Shown: positions 8,238 to 17,142, counted from the first letter of the stretch. The stretch is 64,000 bases of DNA from Phycisphaeraceae bacterium (GCA_019636625.1 JAHBXE010000008.1:62001-126000); one strand, 5' to 3'. A program made the numbers and translations. The notes: generated from the sequence alone by a model not told the origin.

Positions 8238-10355
8238 ATGACGCTGCACGAGCCACAGACAGTTCGGCCTTCGGGCATTTCGCGTGTGGAGCACCGGCTT
8301 TTGCTCGATGACACGTTCTCGGACCCTCGCAGCCGGGGGTCGGTCGTTGGTTCGCCGGTGCTGGATGCCCGGGGTGGGATGCGATTGGGCGTCGACGTCG
8401 AACGGGTGATGTCAATCGATCATGGCAAGCTGAGGATTGAGCCACTGGCACGCCCGGGGTGGGGCCGAGCGGGGATCGCCTACGGGCCGTACCAGCGCGT
8501 GGCGGGCCTGGCGCTGGCGGTGAAGATCGACAACGGTCATAACATGTCGCAGACGTGCCAGCTGCGGAGCTGGATCCGTCAGACGGTACGGTGGTTCCGG
8601 GGAAGCGAAACGGACCCTCCCTACGTTCGATTGTTGCGGTGGGTCGGCCACCGCCCCCGGATGACCTTCGCGCGGAAACTGCACCGGTGGTACGAATCGC
8701 GGACGCGGTCGAGGCCGTTGCCGACGATTCGGGAGAACCTGGCGGTGGGGTTCTTTCCGAGCCCGGCGCCGACGGACCCGCTGCCGACGGGGAACGGCCT
8801 GGGGGTGCATGCGAGCGAGGTGCATGACAATGGGGAGTTGTGGGCGGGGGTCCGGGACCGGTGCGTGTCGGCATGCACGAGTTTGCAGAACCTGACGATG
8901 TACTACATCGTTGTGCTGCGGGAGCAGGGGGCGGTGTACTACGCGGCGTCGCTCCCCGGGGCGCACGCGGTGGGCGGGTACCCGGAGATGCGGCCGGTCG
9001 CGGTGGACCCATTCAACGTCGACCGGGAGCTGTACGCCGGGGTTCACCAGGCGGTGCTGGGGGAAATCGGCTTCACGATGGATACGCGGGTGCACGGGGT
9101 GCGTGTGGCCGACCTCGGGGAGTCCTTTCACACGGGTCACGCCGCGGACGGGCTGCTGGGAGAAGGGCCGCTGGAGGGGTCGCCCGCGGCGATCGGCGGT
9201 TCGTGGCGCGGAGAGGGATTTGAACGCACGGCGGCGGGCGTTCGGGCGGTGGGCCCCAGCGCGATCGCGTGGATCGAAACGGGCTTACCCTCGGGATTGA
9301 CTCACGTGATGATTACGCCGGCGGCGGCTTCGCGTCCGCCCGGGGTGGCATTCCGGATGAAGGACCGGAACAATCTGTGGGCGTTCTTCGCGGATGACCT
9401 TGGGTCGCGTCTGGCGGTGTGCCTGGCGGGGGAATGGAAGACGATCGCGGAGGGTGGGCCGCCGCTGGTGGCGGGCCGGCCGAGTTCCGTGCAAGTCCTG
9501 GACGACGGGAAGGAGTTCACGATCAGCGTGGACGGGGTGATGGCGTTCGGGAAGCGGATCGCTGACCTTCGGCTGGGGGCGGAGACGCGGGCGGGGCTGA
9601 TCGGGCAGGCCGCCGACGGAGAGTCCCGCCTGCGGGACTTTGAAGCGCACCCGCGGCAGGTCCCAATGCCGACGGTGCTCGACATGGGGCCGCCGTGGAA
9701 GGCCGAGGGTACCCAGATTCGGGTCCGCGACCTGTTCACGGGGCCCAACAGCGACCTGGCACGGCACGAAACGACGTACGGCGGGCGGGAGTGGCGACAC
9801 GACATTGGCCGGGGCACCTTCGAGATCACGGGCAATGGGTCGGCGCGGGTGAACGCGAGCATCGGCGTGCCCAGCCCCGGGCGGACGGTGTACACGATTC
9901 CATGGGATGAACCGGACTTCGCGGATGTGGACGTGGAAATGACGCCGCCGGGGACGCGGCGGGGCGAGACGCACCGCGGCCGGAGCGGGTTCGTGTTCTG
10001 GCAGGACCGGCTGAACTACTTCATGATCAACCTGTGGCTGCACGACAACCTCGAGACGACGTCGATCTCGACGTTCTTCTGCATCAACGGCTTTGACGAC
10101 CTGTACGATGCGATCTGGACGTGCACGGGCCCGGTCCGGATGACGTGGGGCGTGCCGTTCCGGCTTCGCGCGGTCTTTGACGGGGACAACTTCCTGATCC
10201 GGGTGAACGGGGAGCCCGTGCTGTACCGGTCGCTGTCGGATGTGTACCCGCGCGAGCCGCGGATGAAGATCAACCGCGTCGGGCTGCTGGCGAACTGGGA
10301 ATGGGGGACGGACACGGGGACCGTGTTCCGCGACTTCATCGTGCGGGGGCGGTAG
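8238..10355 (+). CDS. Large ConA-like modular protein of unknown family
   Basis: A 705-residue protein not assigned to a known family. Its middle and C-terminal parts look like two concanavalin-A-like beta-sandwich (LamG / DUF1080-type) modules. Module 1, ~330-475, contains VAFRMKDRNNLWAFFADD and ends LIGQAADGESRLRDFEAHP. Module 2, ~495-705, contains SGFVFWQDRLNYFMINLWL and ends LLANWEWGTDTGTVFRDFIV. Both show the strand pattern 'x-F-R-x-x-D/Q-x-x-N-x-W/Y-x-F/M' and a final 'FRDF' strand. The N-terminal ~320 residues may hold a third, more diverged copy. No signal peptide or membrane helix is visible. The start at 8238 is preferred because GAGGGAG lies about 6 nt upstream; an in-frame ATG at 8205 lacks this. 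It is convergent with the FkbM gene, 3 nt apart. A carbohydrate-binding or glycan-processing role is inference. Confidence 0.6.
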   Translation: MTLHEPQTVRPSGISRVEHRLLLDDTFSDPRSRGSVVGSPVLDARGGMRLGVDVERVMSIDHGKLRIEPLARPGWGRAGIAYGPYQRVAGLALAVKIDNGHNMSQTCQLRSWIRQTVRWFRGSETDPPYVRLLRWVGHRPRMTFARKLHRWYESRTRSRPLPTIRENLAVGFFPSPAPTDPLPTGNGLGVHASEVHDNGELWAGVRDRCVSACTSLQNLTMYYIVVLREQGAVYYAASLPGAHAVGGYPEMRPVAVDPFNVDRELYAGVHQAVLGEIGFTMDTRVHGVRVADLGESFHTGHAADGLLGEGPLEGSPAAIGGSWRGEGFERTAAGVRAVGPSAIAWIETGLPSGLTHVMITPAAASRPPGVAFRMKDRNNLWAFFADDLGSRLAVCLAGEWKTIAEGGPPLVAGRPSSVQVLDDGKEFTISVDGVMAFGKRIADLRLGAETRAGLIGQAADGESRLRDFEAHPRQVPMPTVLDMGPPWKAEGTQIRVRDLFTGPNSDLARHETTYGGREWRHDIGRGTFEITGNGSARVNASIGVPSPGRTVYTIPWDEPDFADVDVEMTPPGTRRGETHRGRSGFVFWQDRLNYFMINLWLHDNLETTSISTFFCINGFDDLYDAIWTCTGPVRMTWGVPFRLRAVFDGDNFLIRVNGEPVLYRSLSDVYPREPRMKINRVGLLANWEWGTDTGTVFRDFIVRGR

Positions 10356-10358
10356 GGC

Positions 10359-11117
10359 TCAGGCCGTGGCCAAAATGTGACGGACGGGCCAGCCGTCGGT
10401 GGCGTAGGCGCGATCGAGGAGCGTCACGGTATAGCCCCAGCTGCGGAGCATCTCGGCGACGCCGGCGACCTTGCCCTCGACGGCTTCAACGGTGGCGTCG
10501 TCGAGCTCGCAGATGATGCCGGGTCTAAAGCGCCGCGCCACCTGTTCCATGCCGCGGAGCACGGCGGGCTCGGCGCCTTCGACGTCGATCTTGACGAGGT
10601 TGGGCGTAGGGATTCGGCCCTGGGTGTGGAGGTCGTCGATGCGGACGAGGGGGACGCGGGTGCGGCCGGTGATGTCGGGGCTTGGCGTGTCCTGGATGAT
10701 GCTGGCGCCGCCGGGGTGGCGGGTGAGGACGAGTTCGATCTCACCGGCGGCGTCCCCCACGGCGGCCTCGACTACGTCGATGTGCCGGAAGCCGTTCAGG
10801 GCGGCGTTGCGGCGGATGGCAGCGGCGTTGGCAGGGACGGGCTCGAACGCTACAGCGCGGCCGGTTGGGCCAACCAGCCGCGCCGCGAGAAGGGAGAAGA
10901 ACCCGACGTTCGCGCCGATGTCGAAGAAGACGTGCCCGGGCTTGAGTTGAGCGGCCAGCGCCTGCTGGATGGGCATCTCGTTGACGCCCTTGGCGTACCA
11001 GCCGCTGGCGCGGCGCAGGTCCATCCGGAGGCCCTTTCCGATACCGGCGCGGATGCGCCGAGGGCGGAGTGTGGCGGCCCACCAGGCCGCGCGCTTCAGG
11101 GTCGGCGGAAGGTTCAT
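10359..11117 (-). CDS. FkbM-family methyltransferase
   Basis: A 252-residue SAM-dependent methyltransferase of the FkbM type, which O-methylates sugars or polyketide-type substrates. Motif I is VFFDIGANVGFFSLLAARLVG, with AFEPVPANAAAIRRN following. The family hallmark LVKIDVEGAEPAVLRGM is at residues ~170-187. It is the last gene of the reverse-strand glycan run: its ATG overlaps the stop of the upstream GT4 gene (ATGA, 11114-11117), showing translational coupling. The likely role is methylating a sugar of the glycan assembled by the cluster. The acceptor is unknown. Confidence 0.9.
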   Translation of the reverse strand: MNLPPTLKRAAWWAATLRPRRIRAGIGKGLRMDLRRASGWYAKGVNEMPIQQALAAQLKPGHVFFDIGANVGFFSLLAARLVGPTGRAVAFEPVPANAAAIRRNAALNGFRHIDVVEAAVGDAAGEIELVLTRHPGGASIIQDTPSPDITGRTRVPLVRIDDLHTQGRIPTPNLVKIDVEGAEPAVLRGMEQVARRFRPGIICELDDATVEAVEGKVAGVAEMLRSWGYTVTLLDRAYATDGWPVRHILATA

Positions 11118-12352
11118 CGGGTGGCTCCGGCCTGTGGACGTGCGCTGGCGGGGTGGGTCGCCGGGAAGGGCGCGGGGCGGACGAGCGATTCATAGATTCG
11201 CATGAGGGCGCCGCTGGTCGCGGCCTGGGTGTAGCGATGGGCGACGTTCAGGGCGGATTGGCCCATGGCGGACATCCGGTGTCGATCGGAGAGGACCTCG
11301 AGGACGGCCGCGGTGAAAGCCGGGGCATCGCCGAGGGGGACGAGGGCGGCGCTGGTTCCATCGTCTACGACGCCGCGGAATGAGGGGAGGCCGAAGGCGA
11401 CAATCGGGAGGCGGGCGGCCATGGCTTCGAGGACGGCGAGGGGGAAGCCTTCGGTGAGGGAAGGGAAGACTAAGAGGTCCGCGATGTTGAGCAGGGCGGT
11501 GACGTCGGACCGCTGGCCGAGCATGAGGACGGAGGCTTGAAGGTTGAGGTCGCGAGTGGACTGTTCGAGTCGCTGGCGGTCCTGGCCGTCGCCCACGAGG
11601 ATGAGTTTGGCGTTCGGATGAGCCCGGAGGACGTCGCGCATCATGGGGATGAGCCAGTGCTGTCCCTTGTGGTAGTTGAGGCGGCCGACGTTGATGAGGA
11701 CGGGGTCGGCGGTTTCGAGGGCGAGTTCGCGGCGGAGGTATGCCCGTTCGGCATTGCCGAGGCGCTGGAATCGCTCGGGGGCGAGACCGGGGTTGATGAC
11801 GGTGATTCGGTCGGGGCCGATGCCCATCGATTGCAGGTACGGCGCCCAGCTCTCCCGCACGCTGTCGGAGACCGGGATGACGTGATCGACGGTCCGACGA
11901 GCGAGGGCGATGCCGAGGGAGCGAACGATGCGGCGGGGGATGGCCTTTGGGCCGGAGAGGTTGATGGAGGGCAGGTGCTCGGAGTGCAGGGAGTTGACGA
12001 CGGGTAAGCCGGTGCGCCAGGCCGCGAGCTGGCCGACAGTGCGGTCGGCAACGGTGTTGTTGGTGTGGATGAGGTTGATCCCCTGATCGCGGATGAGGCG
12101 GGTGAGCTTGCTCGCGGCGGCGAGGAGGCCGGTCTTTCCAGAGGCCTGGAGACAGAAGAGGGGCAGTCCGGCCTGGCGGTAGGCGGGCTCCATCTCGCCA
12201 AGCGCGTTGACACACACCACGGTGTTGTGGACACGGGCGGGGTCCATGCCCTTGAGGTTGCGGAGGAGCAGGTGCTGTCCGCCACCGACGATCAGGTCGG
12301 GCATGAGGTGCGCGACGCGGACGGGCGCGGAGGTTGGTCCGGCCTCAGGCAT
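11114..12352 (-). CDS. Glycosyltransferase family 4
   Basis: A 412-residue retaining GT-B glycosyltransferase. The N-terminal Rossmann domain begins VRVAHLMPDLIVGGGQHLLLRNL, typical for GT4 (glycine-rich acceptor loop). The C-terminal nucleotide-sugar domain has VGRLNYHKGQHWLIPMM and the EX7E motif in FPSLTEGFPLAVLEAM (residues ~305-320). It transfers a sugar from a nucleotide donor, presumably in the cytoplasm, to a growing glycan lipid. It overlaps the PIG-L gene upstream by 8 nt and the FkbM gene downstream by 4 nt, so the three form one translational unit. Donor and acceptor are unknown. Confidence 0.92.
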   Translation of the reverse strand: MPEAGPTSAPVRVAHLMPDLIVGGGQHLLLRNLKGMDPARVHNTVVCVNALGEMEPAYRQAGLPLFCLQASGKTGLLAAASKLTRLIRDQGINLIHTNNTVADRTVGQLAAWRTGLPVVNSLHSEHLPSINLSGPKAIPRRIVRSLGIALARRTVDHVIPVSDSVRESWAPYLQSMGIGPDRITVINPGLAPERFQRLGNAERAYLRRELALETADPVLINVGRLNYHKGQHWLIPMMRDVLRAHPNAKLILVGDGQDRQRLEQSTRDLNLQASVLMLGQRSDVTALLNIADLLVFPSLTEGFPLAVLEAMAARLPIVAFGLPSFRGVVDDGTSAALVPLGDAPAFTAAVLEVLSDRHRMSAMGQSALNVAHRYTQAATSGALMRIYESLVRPAPFPATHPASARPQAGATR

Positions 12353-13220
12353 GGGCCGCCTCGGTCCGTGGCGCGGCCGCGCGGCGCTGGGCCTCCGGAA
12401 GTGGGAAGAACATCTCGTAGGCGCGAAAGAAGTTGGTCAGCCAGTCCTCGGGGAGGGTGAGCCACGTCGGCTCGCCGGTGAGGTTGAACATCTGGGAGCG
12501 GTGGGCCTCGAGGGCCTTGCGCTTCCGGTCGAGGTAGCCGCTGGTGCGGACGACCACGACGGGAAGGGTGAAGGCGGCCCGGGCGGGCTTCCAGAATAAG
12601 TGGAAGATGTTCTTCGGTGAGAGGCGGTCGGGGTTGGTCCAGGTGCGGACGCTGTAGAACCAGACGGGGTATTCGTACACGGGCGCGTTGATGACGCCCT
12701 CGGCGGCCAGGCGGCGGATGGTCTCGCCGACGGCGACGTGGTCGTAGTGTCGGTCGAGCGGGCTTGGGGATATAACGAGGTCGGGTTTGACCTTCTCAGC
12801 GAGGGACCGCAGGTGGGTGTAGGCCTTGTCGCGATGATCGCCGACGTAGCGGTCCTCGCACGGGCCGAAGTGGACGCGCTCCGGCGGGACGCCGAGCAGG
12901 CCGCAGGCATCGATCATTTCCTGGCGGCGGAGCTCGGCGAGCTGGTCCTTGGTGATCTTGGCGGAGGTGTGGGAGTTGCGGCCGTCGGTGACGACGGTGA
13001 TGTGGACTTCGGCGCCCTGCTCGACCAGGCGCATGACGGCGACACCGGCCCCGAGGGTTTCATCGTCCTGATGCGGGGCGACGACGAGGACACGCTTGGC
13101 GCTCAAGGATGCCGTGACGTCCCGTGCGCGGCAGTACAGAATGCGACGGATGCAGGCAAACCCGAACGCCTCAAGGCGGCTGAACAAGGGGCGGAGCCTG
13201 GATCGGATGCGTCGGAGCAT
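12345..13220 (-). CDS. PIG-L family N-deacetylase
   Basis: A 291-residue zinc-dependent deacetylase of the LmbE/PIG-L type. The metal-binding motif PHQDDE is in VLVVAPHQDDETLGAG (residues ~45-60), and the distal HYDHVAVGETIRRL supplies the third ligand. PIG-L enzymes remove N-acetyl groups from GlcNAc-type sugars, so here a HexNAc residue or precursor of the glycan may be deacetylated (inference). A further in-frame stretch upstream to 13562 is shadow of the neighbouring methyltransferase gene; the Met at 13220 starts the real protein. It overlaps the GT4 gene by 8 nt. Confidence 0.9.
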   Translation of the reverse strand: MLRRIRSRLRPLFSRLEAFGFACIRRILYCRARDVTASLSAKRVLVVAPHQDDETLGAGVAVMRLVEQGAEVHITVVTDGRNSHTSAKITKDQLAELRRQEMIDACGLLGVPPERVHFGPCEDRYVGDHRDKAYTHLRSLAEKVKPDLVISPSPLDRHYDHVAVGETIRRLAAEGVINAPVYEYPVWFYSVRTWTNPDRLSPKNIFHLFWKPARAAFTLPVVVVRTSGYLDRKRKALEAHRSQMFNLTGEPTWLTLPEDWLTNFFRAYEMFFPLPEAQRRAAAPRTEAAHA

Positions 13221-13258
13221 GGTGGCCTGATGGTCCTCTGTATCGGCCCGGCGGCTGT

Positions 13259-14485
13259 TCAGACGGCGACGATGTTCGGGCGCAGGCCCATGGCGTGGAC
13301 CTGGGCGGTGATCTCGGGGATGTAGATCGGGTTCATGATCACGATGTGGTCGGGGCGGTACTGCTTGAGGAAGTCGGGGGAGACGATTTCCTGGCCGGTG
13401 CCGGCCATGAACTTGCCCTGGCGGTAGGTATTGATGTCCACAACGTACTCGACCTCCCTGGCGAGACCGAGGGTCGTGAGGAAGGAGACACCCTTGGAAC
13501 CGGAGCCCCAGACGACGACCTTCTCGCCCTTGGCGTGGGCGCCCTTGATCATGTCCGTCCACTTGCGGGCGATCGTGGAAGCGACCTTGGCGAAGTTGTC
13601 CACGCCGCGGTTGAGCCGGGGCATGTCGTTCTCAAGCGGAAGCCGGGGCTGTGTGGGGCCGTCGGTGGGAACGGCGTCCATGATGATGTACTGATTGTCG
13701 TACTCGACAGAGAGGTGGGTCACATCGAAGTGGGCCATGCGGAAGAGGCGGGCGAGGGAGCCGGGAGAGAAGTAGGTGCAGTGCTCATAGTACATGTCCC
13801 AGAAGGCGCCTTCCTCGAGTTCGCGCAGAACTTCGGGGAGTTCAAAGAAGAGGACCACATCTTTGCGGTGGCCGATGGTCTTTCGGATGTCTCGCATGAA
13901 GGCGAGGGTGGGACCGATATGCTCGAGCGTGTGGCGGCAGGCGATGAAGTCGGCCTGGAGGTTGGCGTACTTGGGGCCGTAGAAGTCAACGATGAACTGG
14001 ATGCGGTTGAGGGCGGGGGATTGCAGGCGGCTGGGCTGGTAGCCGGGGTCGATGCCGATGCCGCGGCCGCCGGAAGCCTCGCAGAGGGAGACGAGCCATT
14101 CGCCTTTGCCGCAGCCGATCTCGAGGGCAACCTTGTCCTTGAGCTTGTAGCGGTCGGCGTATCGAACGGCGAGTTCACGGGCGAACTTGTTGAAGGTGGG
14201 GCTGAAGCCCTGGCTTTCCTCGCAGCGCTGGGAGTACTCGTGGACAGTGGGATCGAAGCGGGTGTTGGTGATAAAGCCGCAGGCGGGACAGAAGCCCAGG
14301 CGCAGATCGCCGCGGGGGTAATCGAGGGCTTCGGTGCGGGACTGCATGAGGAGGGTGCTGTGGCAGGGGATCTGGTCGACGGCGTAGAAGATCTTGAGCC
14401 CGCGGGAGTCGCAGTTGGGGCAGGGGGCGGCGGCGTCCAGAGAGACGTCGAATCGGGGGCCGGCGTTGGGGGTTGTGGTTGTCAT
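13259..14485 (-). CDS. SAM methyltransferase, sugar C-methyltransferase type
   Basis: A 408-residue paralogue of the protein at 5589-6767. It has an N-terminal zinc-binding domain (CPNCDSRGLK...CPACGFI), a SAM domain (ALEIGCGKGEWLVSLCE, then ACRHTLEHIGPTLAFM) and a C-terminal domain (VVWGSGSKGVSFLTTL...DINTYRQGKFMAGTGQEIVSP). This architecture matches NDP-4-keto-6-deoxysugar 3-C-methyltransferases, where the C-terminal domain completes the active site. The ATG at 14485 is chosen because the 36 upstream in-frame residues are encoded by the palindromic repeat at 14521. The gene sits between the PIG-L gene and a third such methyltransferase in the reverse-strand cluster, so two related enzymes may act on the same or successive sugars. 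The substrate is unknown. Confidence 0.85.
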   Translation of the reverse strand: MTTTTPNAGPRFDVSLDAAAPCPNCDSRGLKIFYAVDQIPCHSTLLMQSRTEALDYPRGDLRLGFCPACGFITNTRFDPTVHEYSQRCEESQGFSPTFNKFARELAVRYADRYKLKDKVALEIGCGKGEWLVSLCEASGGRGIGIDPGYQPSRLQSPALNRIQFIVDFYGPKYANLQADFIACRHTLEHIGPTLAFMRDIRKTIGHRKDVVLFFELPEVLRELEEGAFWDMYYEHCTYFSPGSLARLFRMAHFDVTHLSVEYDNQYIIMDAVPTDGPTQPRLPLENDMPRLNRGVDNFAKVASTIARKWTDMIKGAHAKGEKVVVWGSGSKGVSFLTTLGLAREVEYVVDINTYRQGKFMAGTGQEIVSPDFLKQYRPDHIVIMNPIYIPEITAQVHAMGLRPNIVAV

Positions 14486-14520
14486 GAAGGATTCACAGCT
14501 CAGAGGGGGCAAGGGAAGAA

Positions 14521-14651
14521 GCCACAGATGACACAGATACGCACGGATGAAGACACGGGACAGGACAGCGGCTCGCGGATGGCGCTGATCCACCCCGCTG
14601 ACGATGCGGGCGACGGATACGCGTATCTGTGCACATCTGTGTCATCTGTGG
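14521..14651. repeat. Palindromic intergenic repeat (GCCACAGATGACACAG family)
   Basis: The left arm GCCACAGATGACACAGATAC (14521-14540) reappears inverted as the right arm ending GTGTCATCTGTGGC (14638-14651). The right arm carries an extra ~10-nt CACATCTGTG unit. About 80 nt separate the arms, and a further piece (GCGTTCATCCGTGGTTC) follows near 14674-14690. A degenerate copy lies at 15983-16093. This is a dispersed intergenic palindrome that could fold into a long hairpin when transcribed between the two methyltransferase genes. Confidence 0.75.
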
Positions 14652-14708
14652 CATCTGCTCTGCTTGACCACCCGCGTTCATCCGTGGTTCGGCCACCGGC
14701 AGTCCTTC

Positions 14709-15956
14709 TTAGACGATCACGGGCGTGGGAACAGGGACGATGAAGCGGCCGCCCTTGCGACGGTATTCCGCCTGCTGCTGCATGATTTCATCCTTGAAGT
14801 TCCAGGGGAGAATCAGGCAGTAGTCAGGCTGGCGCTTGACCAGCTCCTCGGGAGCGAGGATGGGGATATGCACGCCGGGCATATGGCGGCCCTGCTTGTG
14901 GATGTTCTTGTCCACGACGAAGTCGATCTGCCGGGTGTCGGCGCCGAGGTAGTTGAGCATGATCGCTCCCTTGGCGGCAGCGCCGTAGGCGGCGATGGAC
15001 TTACCCTGGCGCTTGATGTCCGCCAAGATGCTGCGCATCGTGAGGCCGAGGTTTTTCACCATGGTGGCAAAGCCGCGGTAGTAGCCGGGCTTGTCCATGC
15101 CCAGGTCGCGCTCTTCCGCGAGCATGCGCTTGACGGAATCCTGCACGTTCTCGCGCCGGCCGGCGTAGTAGCGCAGCGAGCCGCCGTGGGTGGGGAGCCA
15201 CTCGACGTGGTTCAGGAAGAGACCGTTCCTGCGGAAGAGGTAGTCGGCGCTGAGGACGCTGAAGTAGCAGAGGTGCTGGTGGTAGATGGTGTCGAACTCG
15301 CCGTGTTCGATCATGTCCTTGACGTAGGGGGCTTCGATTGAGGTGGTGCCGTCGTCCTTGAGGATCTCGCGGATGCCCTGGACAAAGCCATTGGTGTCGG
15401 CGACATGGGCCATCACGTTGTTACCGATGACGACGTCCGCGCGCTTGCCTTCTTTCGCCATGCGTTTGGCCATGTCGAGCGTGAAGAAGTCGCAGATGGT
15501 GGGAACGCCGATCTTGGTCGCCGCGGCGGCGGGGCCGGGGGCGGGGTCGATGCCCTGGACGGGAATGCCGGCTTCGACGAAGTTCTTGAGCATGTAGCCG
15601 TCGTTGCTGGCGAGTTCGACGACGAAGGAACTCTTGTTCAGGTGCCGCGACTTGATCAGGTTGACCGCGTTGTCGCGGCAGTGCTTCAACCAGGCATCGG
15701 AGAAGGAGGAGAAGTAGGGGTAGTCGGCGCCGAAGAGGATCGTCGGGTCCACGGTTTCGGTGATCTGTACGAGCTTGGACTCGGGGCTAAAGGCCAGTTC
15801 GAGAGGCCACTTGGGCTCGGGCCGGGAGAGCGCTTCCCGGGTGAGCAAGCCGTCGGCGTGGGGCATGTCGCCCAGGTCGAGGATGGGGACGAGGCCCTGC
15901 ACCCCGCTCACGCGGCACTTTGCTGCCCTGCACCTGTCTTCGAAACTCGCCGGCAT
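14709..15956 (-). CDS. SAM methyltransferase, TylCIII-like sugar C-methyltransferase
   Basis: A 415-residue enzyme and the closest of the three local methyltransferases to deoxysugar C-methyltransferases. The N-terminal segment has a Cys-containing putative zinc site (CRAAKCRVSG) and LVPILDLGDMPHADGLL. The SAM domain shows VVELASNDGYMLKNF and GNNVMAHVADTNGFVQG, then EAPYVKDMIEHGEFDTIYHQHLCYFS (residues ~210-235), which is strongly conserved in this family including the catalytic His region. The C-terminal domain has AAYGAAAKGAIMLNYLG. Such enzymes C-methylate NDP-4-keto-6-deoxyhexoses at C3. Together with rfbF and the SDR gene just upstream, this suggests a branched-chain deoxysugar. The start is the Met at 15956. 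Confidence 0.88.
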   Translation of the reverse strand: MPASFEDRCRAAKCRVSGVQGLVPILDLGDMPHADGLLTREALSRPEPKWPLELAFSPESKLVQITETVDPTILFGADYPYFSSFSDAWLKHCRDNAVNLIKSRHLNKSSFVVELASNDGYMLKNFVEAGIPVQGIDPAPGPAAAATKIGVPTICDFFTLDMAKRMAKEGKRADVVIGNNVMAHVADTNGFVQGIREILKDDGTTSIEAPYVKDMIEHGEFDTIYHQHLCYFSVLSADYLFRRNGLFLNHVEWLPTHGGSLRYYAGRRENVQDSVKRMLAEERDLGMDKPGYYRGFATMVKNLGLTMRSILADIKRQGKSIAAYGAAAKGAIMLNYLGADTRQIDFVVDKNIHKQGRHMPGVHIPILAPEELVKRQPDYCLILPWNFKDEIMQQQAEYRRKGGRFIVPVPTPVIV

Positions 15957-15982
15957 TCAGTCGCTCCTGTCAGAACCGAAGA

Positions 15983-16093
15983 AGCCACACACATCACAGA
16001 TGATCACAGGCCGGAGCAAGAGAGTGAAAGGGGCGGAAGGCGTTCGGTCCAGCCGTTTGCATTATCGGCGCCCATCCGTGTCACCTGTGGCTG
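15983..16093. repeat. Degenerate copy of the CACAGATGACACAG palindrome
   Basis: The left arm GCCACACACATCACAGATG (from 15983) and right arm ATCCGTGTCACCTGTGGCTG (16074-16093) are near-inverted copies separated by about 70 nt. They resemble the element at 14521-14651. It fills the 145-nt gap between the methyltransferase and the SDR gene, so both gaps flanking the TylCIII-like gene are occupied by the same element. Confidence 0.6.
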
Positions 16094-16101
16094 TTCATCT
16101 C

Positions 16102-17142
16102 CTACTCGCCAGCGACCCGCAGGTCGCCCGTCAACACGCCCGCCTTGATCAATCCTTGAATGTGCGCGATCCGCTTGTACTTTTCGCCCTCGAAGTCGTC
16201 GGGCGTGAGTTGGTGCTTCTTGAAGGTGTTGTAGAGGTCTTCGGCCGCGGCCTTGGCCGTCCAGCGGGGGACGTAGTCGGGGAAGGCCTTGGCGAACTTG
16301 TCGCCGTTGACGCGGTAGTTCCGCTTGTCGGGCCCGGCGCCGCCGGCGAACTCGACCTTGGAGTTGGGGACGGTGTTCTTGACGATCTCGGCCAGTTCGC
16401 GGATGCGGTAGTTTTCCTTGCTGGCGCAGATGTTGAAGGCCTGGCCCGCGACCTTCTCGCGCGGCGCTTCCATCACGGCGATGAACGCCCGCGAGATGTC
16501 CTCGATGTGGACAAGGGGCCGCCAAGGCGTGCCGTCGCTCTTGAGCAGGACCTGCCCGGTGGTGTAGGCCCAGGCGGTGAGGTTATTCACGACGAGGTCG
16601 AATCGGATGCGTGCGGAGACGCCGTAGGCGGTTGCGTTGCGGAGGAAGACGGGCGTGAACGTGGCGTCCATCAACGGGGCGACGTCGCGTTCGACCATGA
16701 CCTTGGACTCGCCGTAGGGCGTGACGGGGTTGAAGGGGGCGTGCTCGTCGAGCAGGCCATCGCCGCCGGCGCCGTAGTTGGAGCAGGAACTGGAGAAGAC
16801 CCAGCGGTTGATGCCGGCCTGCTTGCAGAGCTGGGCCAGCTTGACCGACGCCTTGTGGTTGATGTCGTAGGTGAGCTCGGGCTTGTAGTCGCCCAAGGGG
16901 TCGTTGGAGAGTCCGGCGAGGTGGAGGCAGGCGTCGAAGCCCTGCCCCGCGATGTCCTTGAGCTCGATGTCGCGGATGTCCTTGCGGATGTTGGGGACCT
17001 TGGCGATCTGGCTCTCGGGCCCGAATGTGCATCGCCGGAACAGGTCGCTGTCCAGCCCAACGACCTCGTGCCCGCGCTGCTGCAGCATGGGAACAAGCAC
17101 AACCCCGATGTAGCCCAGATGTCCGGTGACCAGTACCTTCAC
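16102..17142 (-). CDS. NAD-dependent epimerase/dehydratase (extended SDR)
   Basis: A 346-residue extended short-chain dehydrogenase. The NAD-binding GxxGxxG is VTGHLGYIG at the N-terminus. The catalytic Ser region is FSSSCSNYG and the YxxxK is PYGESK (Tyr ~152). The HLAGLSNDPLGD segment is typical of nucleotide-sugar epimerase/dehydratase members. It probably acts on the nucleotide-activated sugar made by the adjacent cytidylyltransferase or on its keto intermediate. It does not resemble RfbG, which would be the expected next enzyme of a CDP-glucose pathway, so its exact reaction (epimerase, reductase or dehydratase) is open. It starts 59 nt after the rfbF stop. Confidence 0.88.
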   Translation of the reverse strand: MKVLVTGHLGYIGVVLVPMLQQRGHEVVGLDSDLFRRCTFGPESQIAKVPNIRKDIRDIELKDIAGQGFDACLHLAGLSNDPLGDYKPELTYDINHKASVKLAQLCKQAGINRWVFSSSCSNYGAGGDGLLDEHAPFNPVTPYGESKVMVERDVAPLMDATFTPVFLRNATAYGVSARIRFDLVVNNLTAWAYTTGQVLLKSDGTPWRPLVHIEDISRAFIAVMEAPREKVAGQAFNICASKENYRIRELAEIVKNTVPNSKVEFAGGAGPDKRNYRVNGDKFAKAFPDYVPRWTAKAAAEDLYNTFKKHQLTPDDFEGEKYKRIAHIQGLIKAGVLTGDLRVAGE

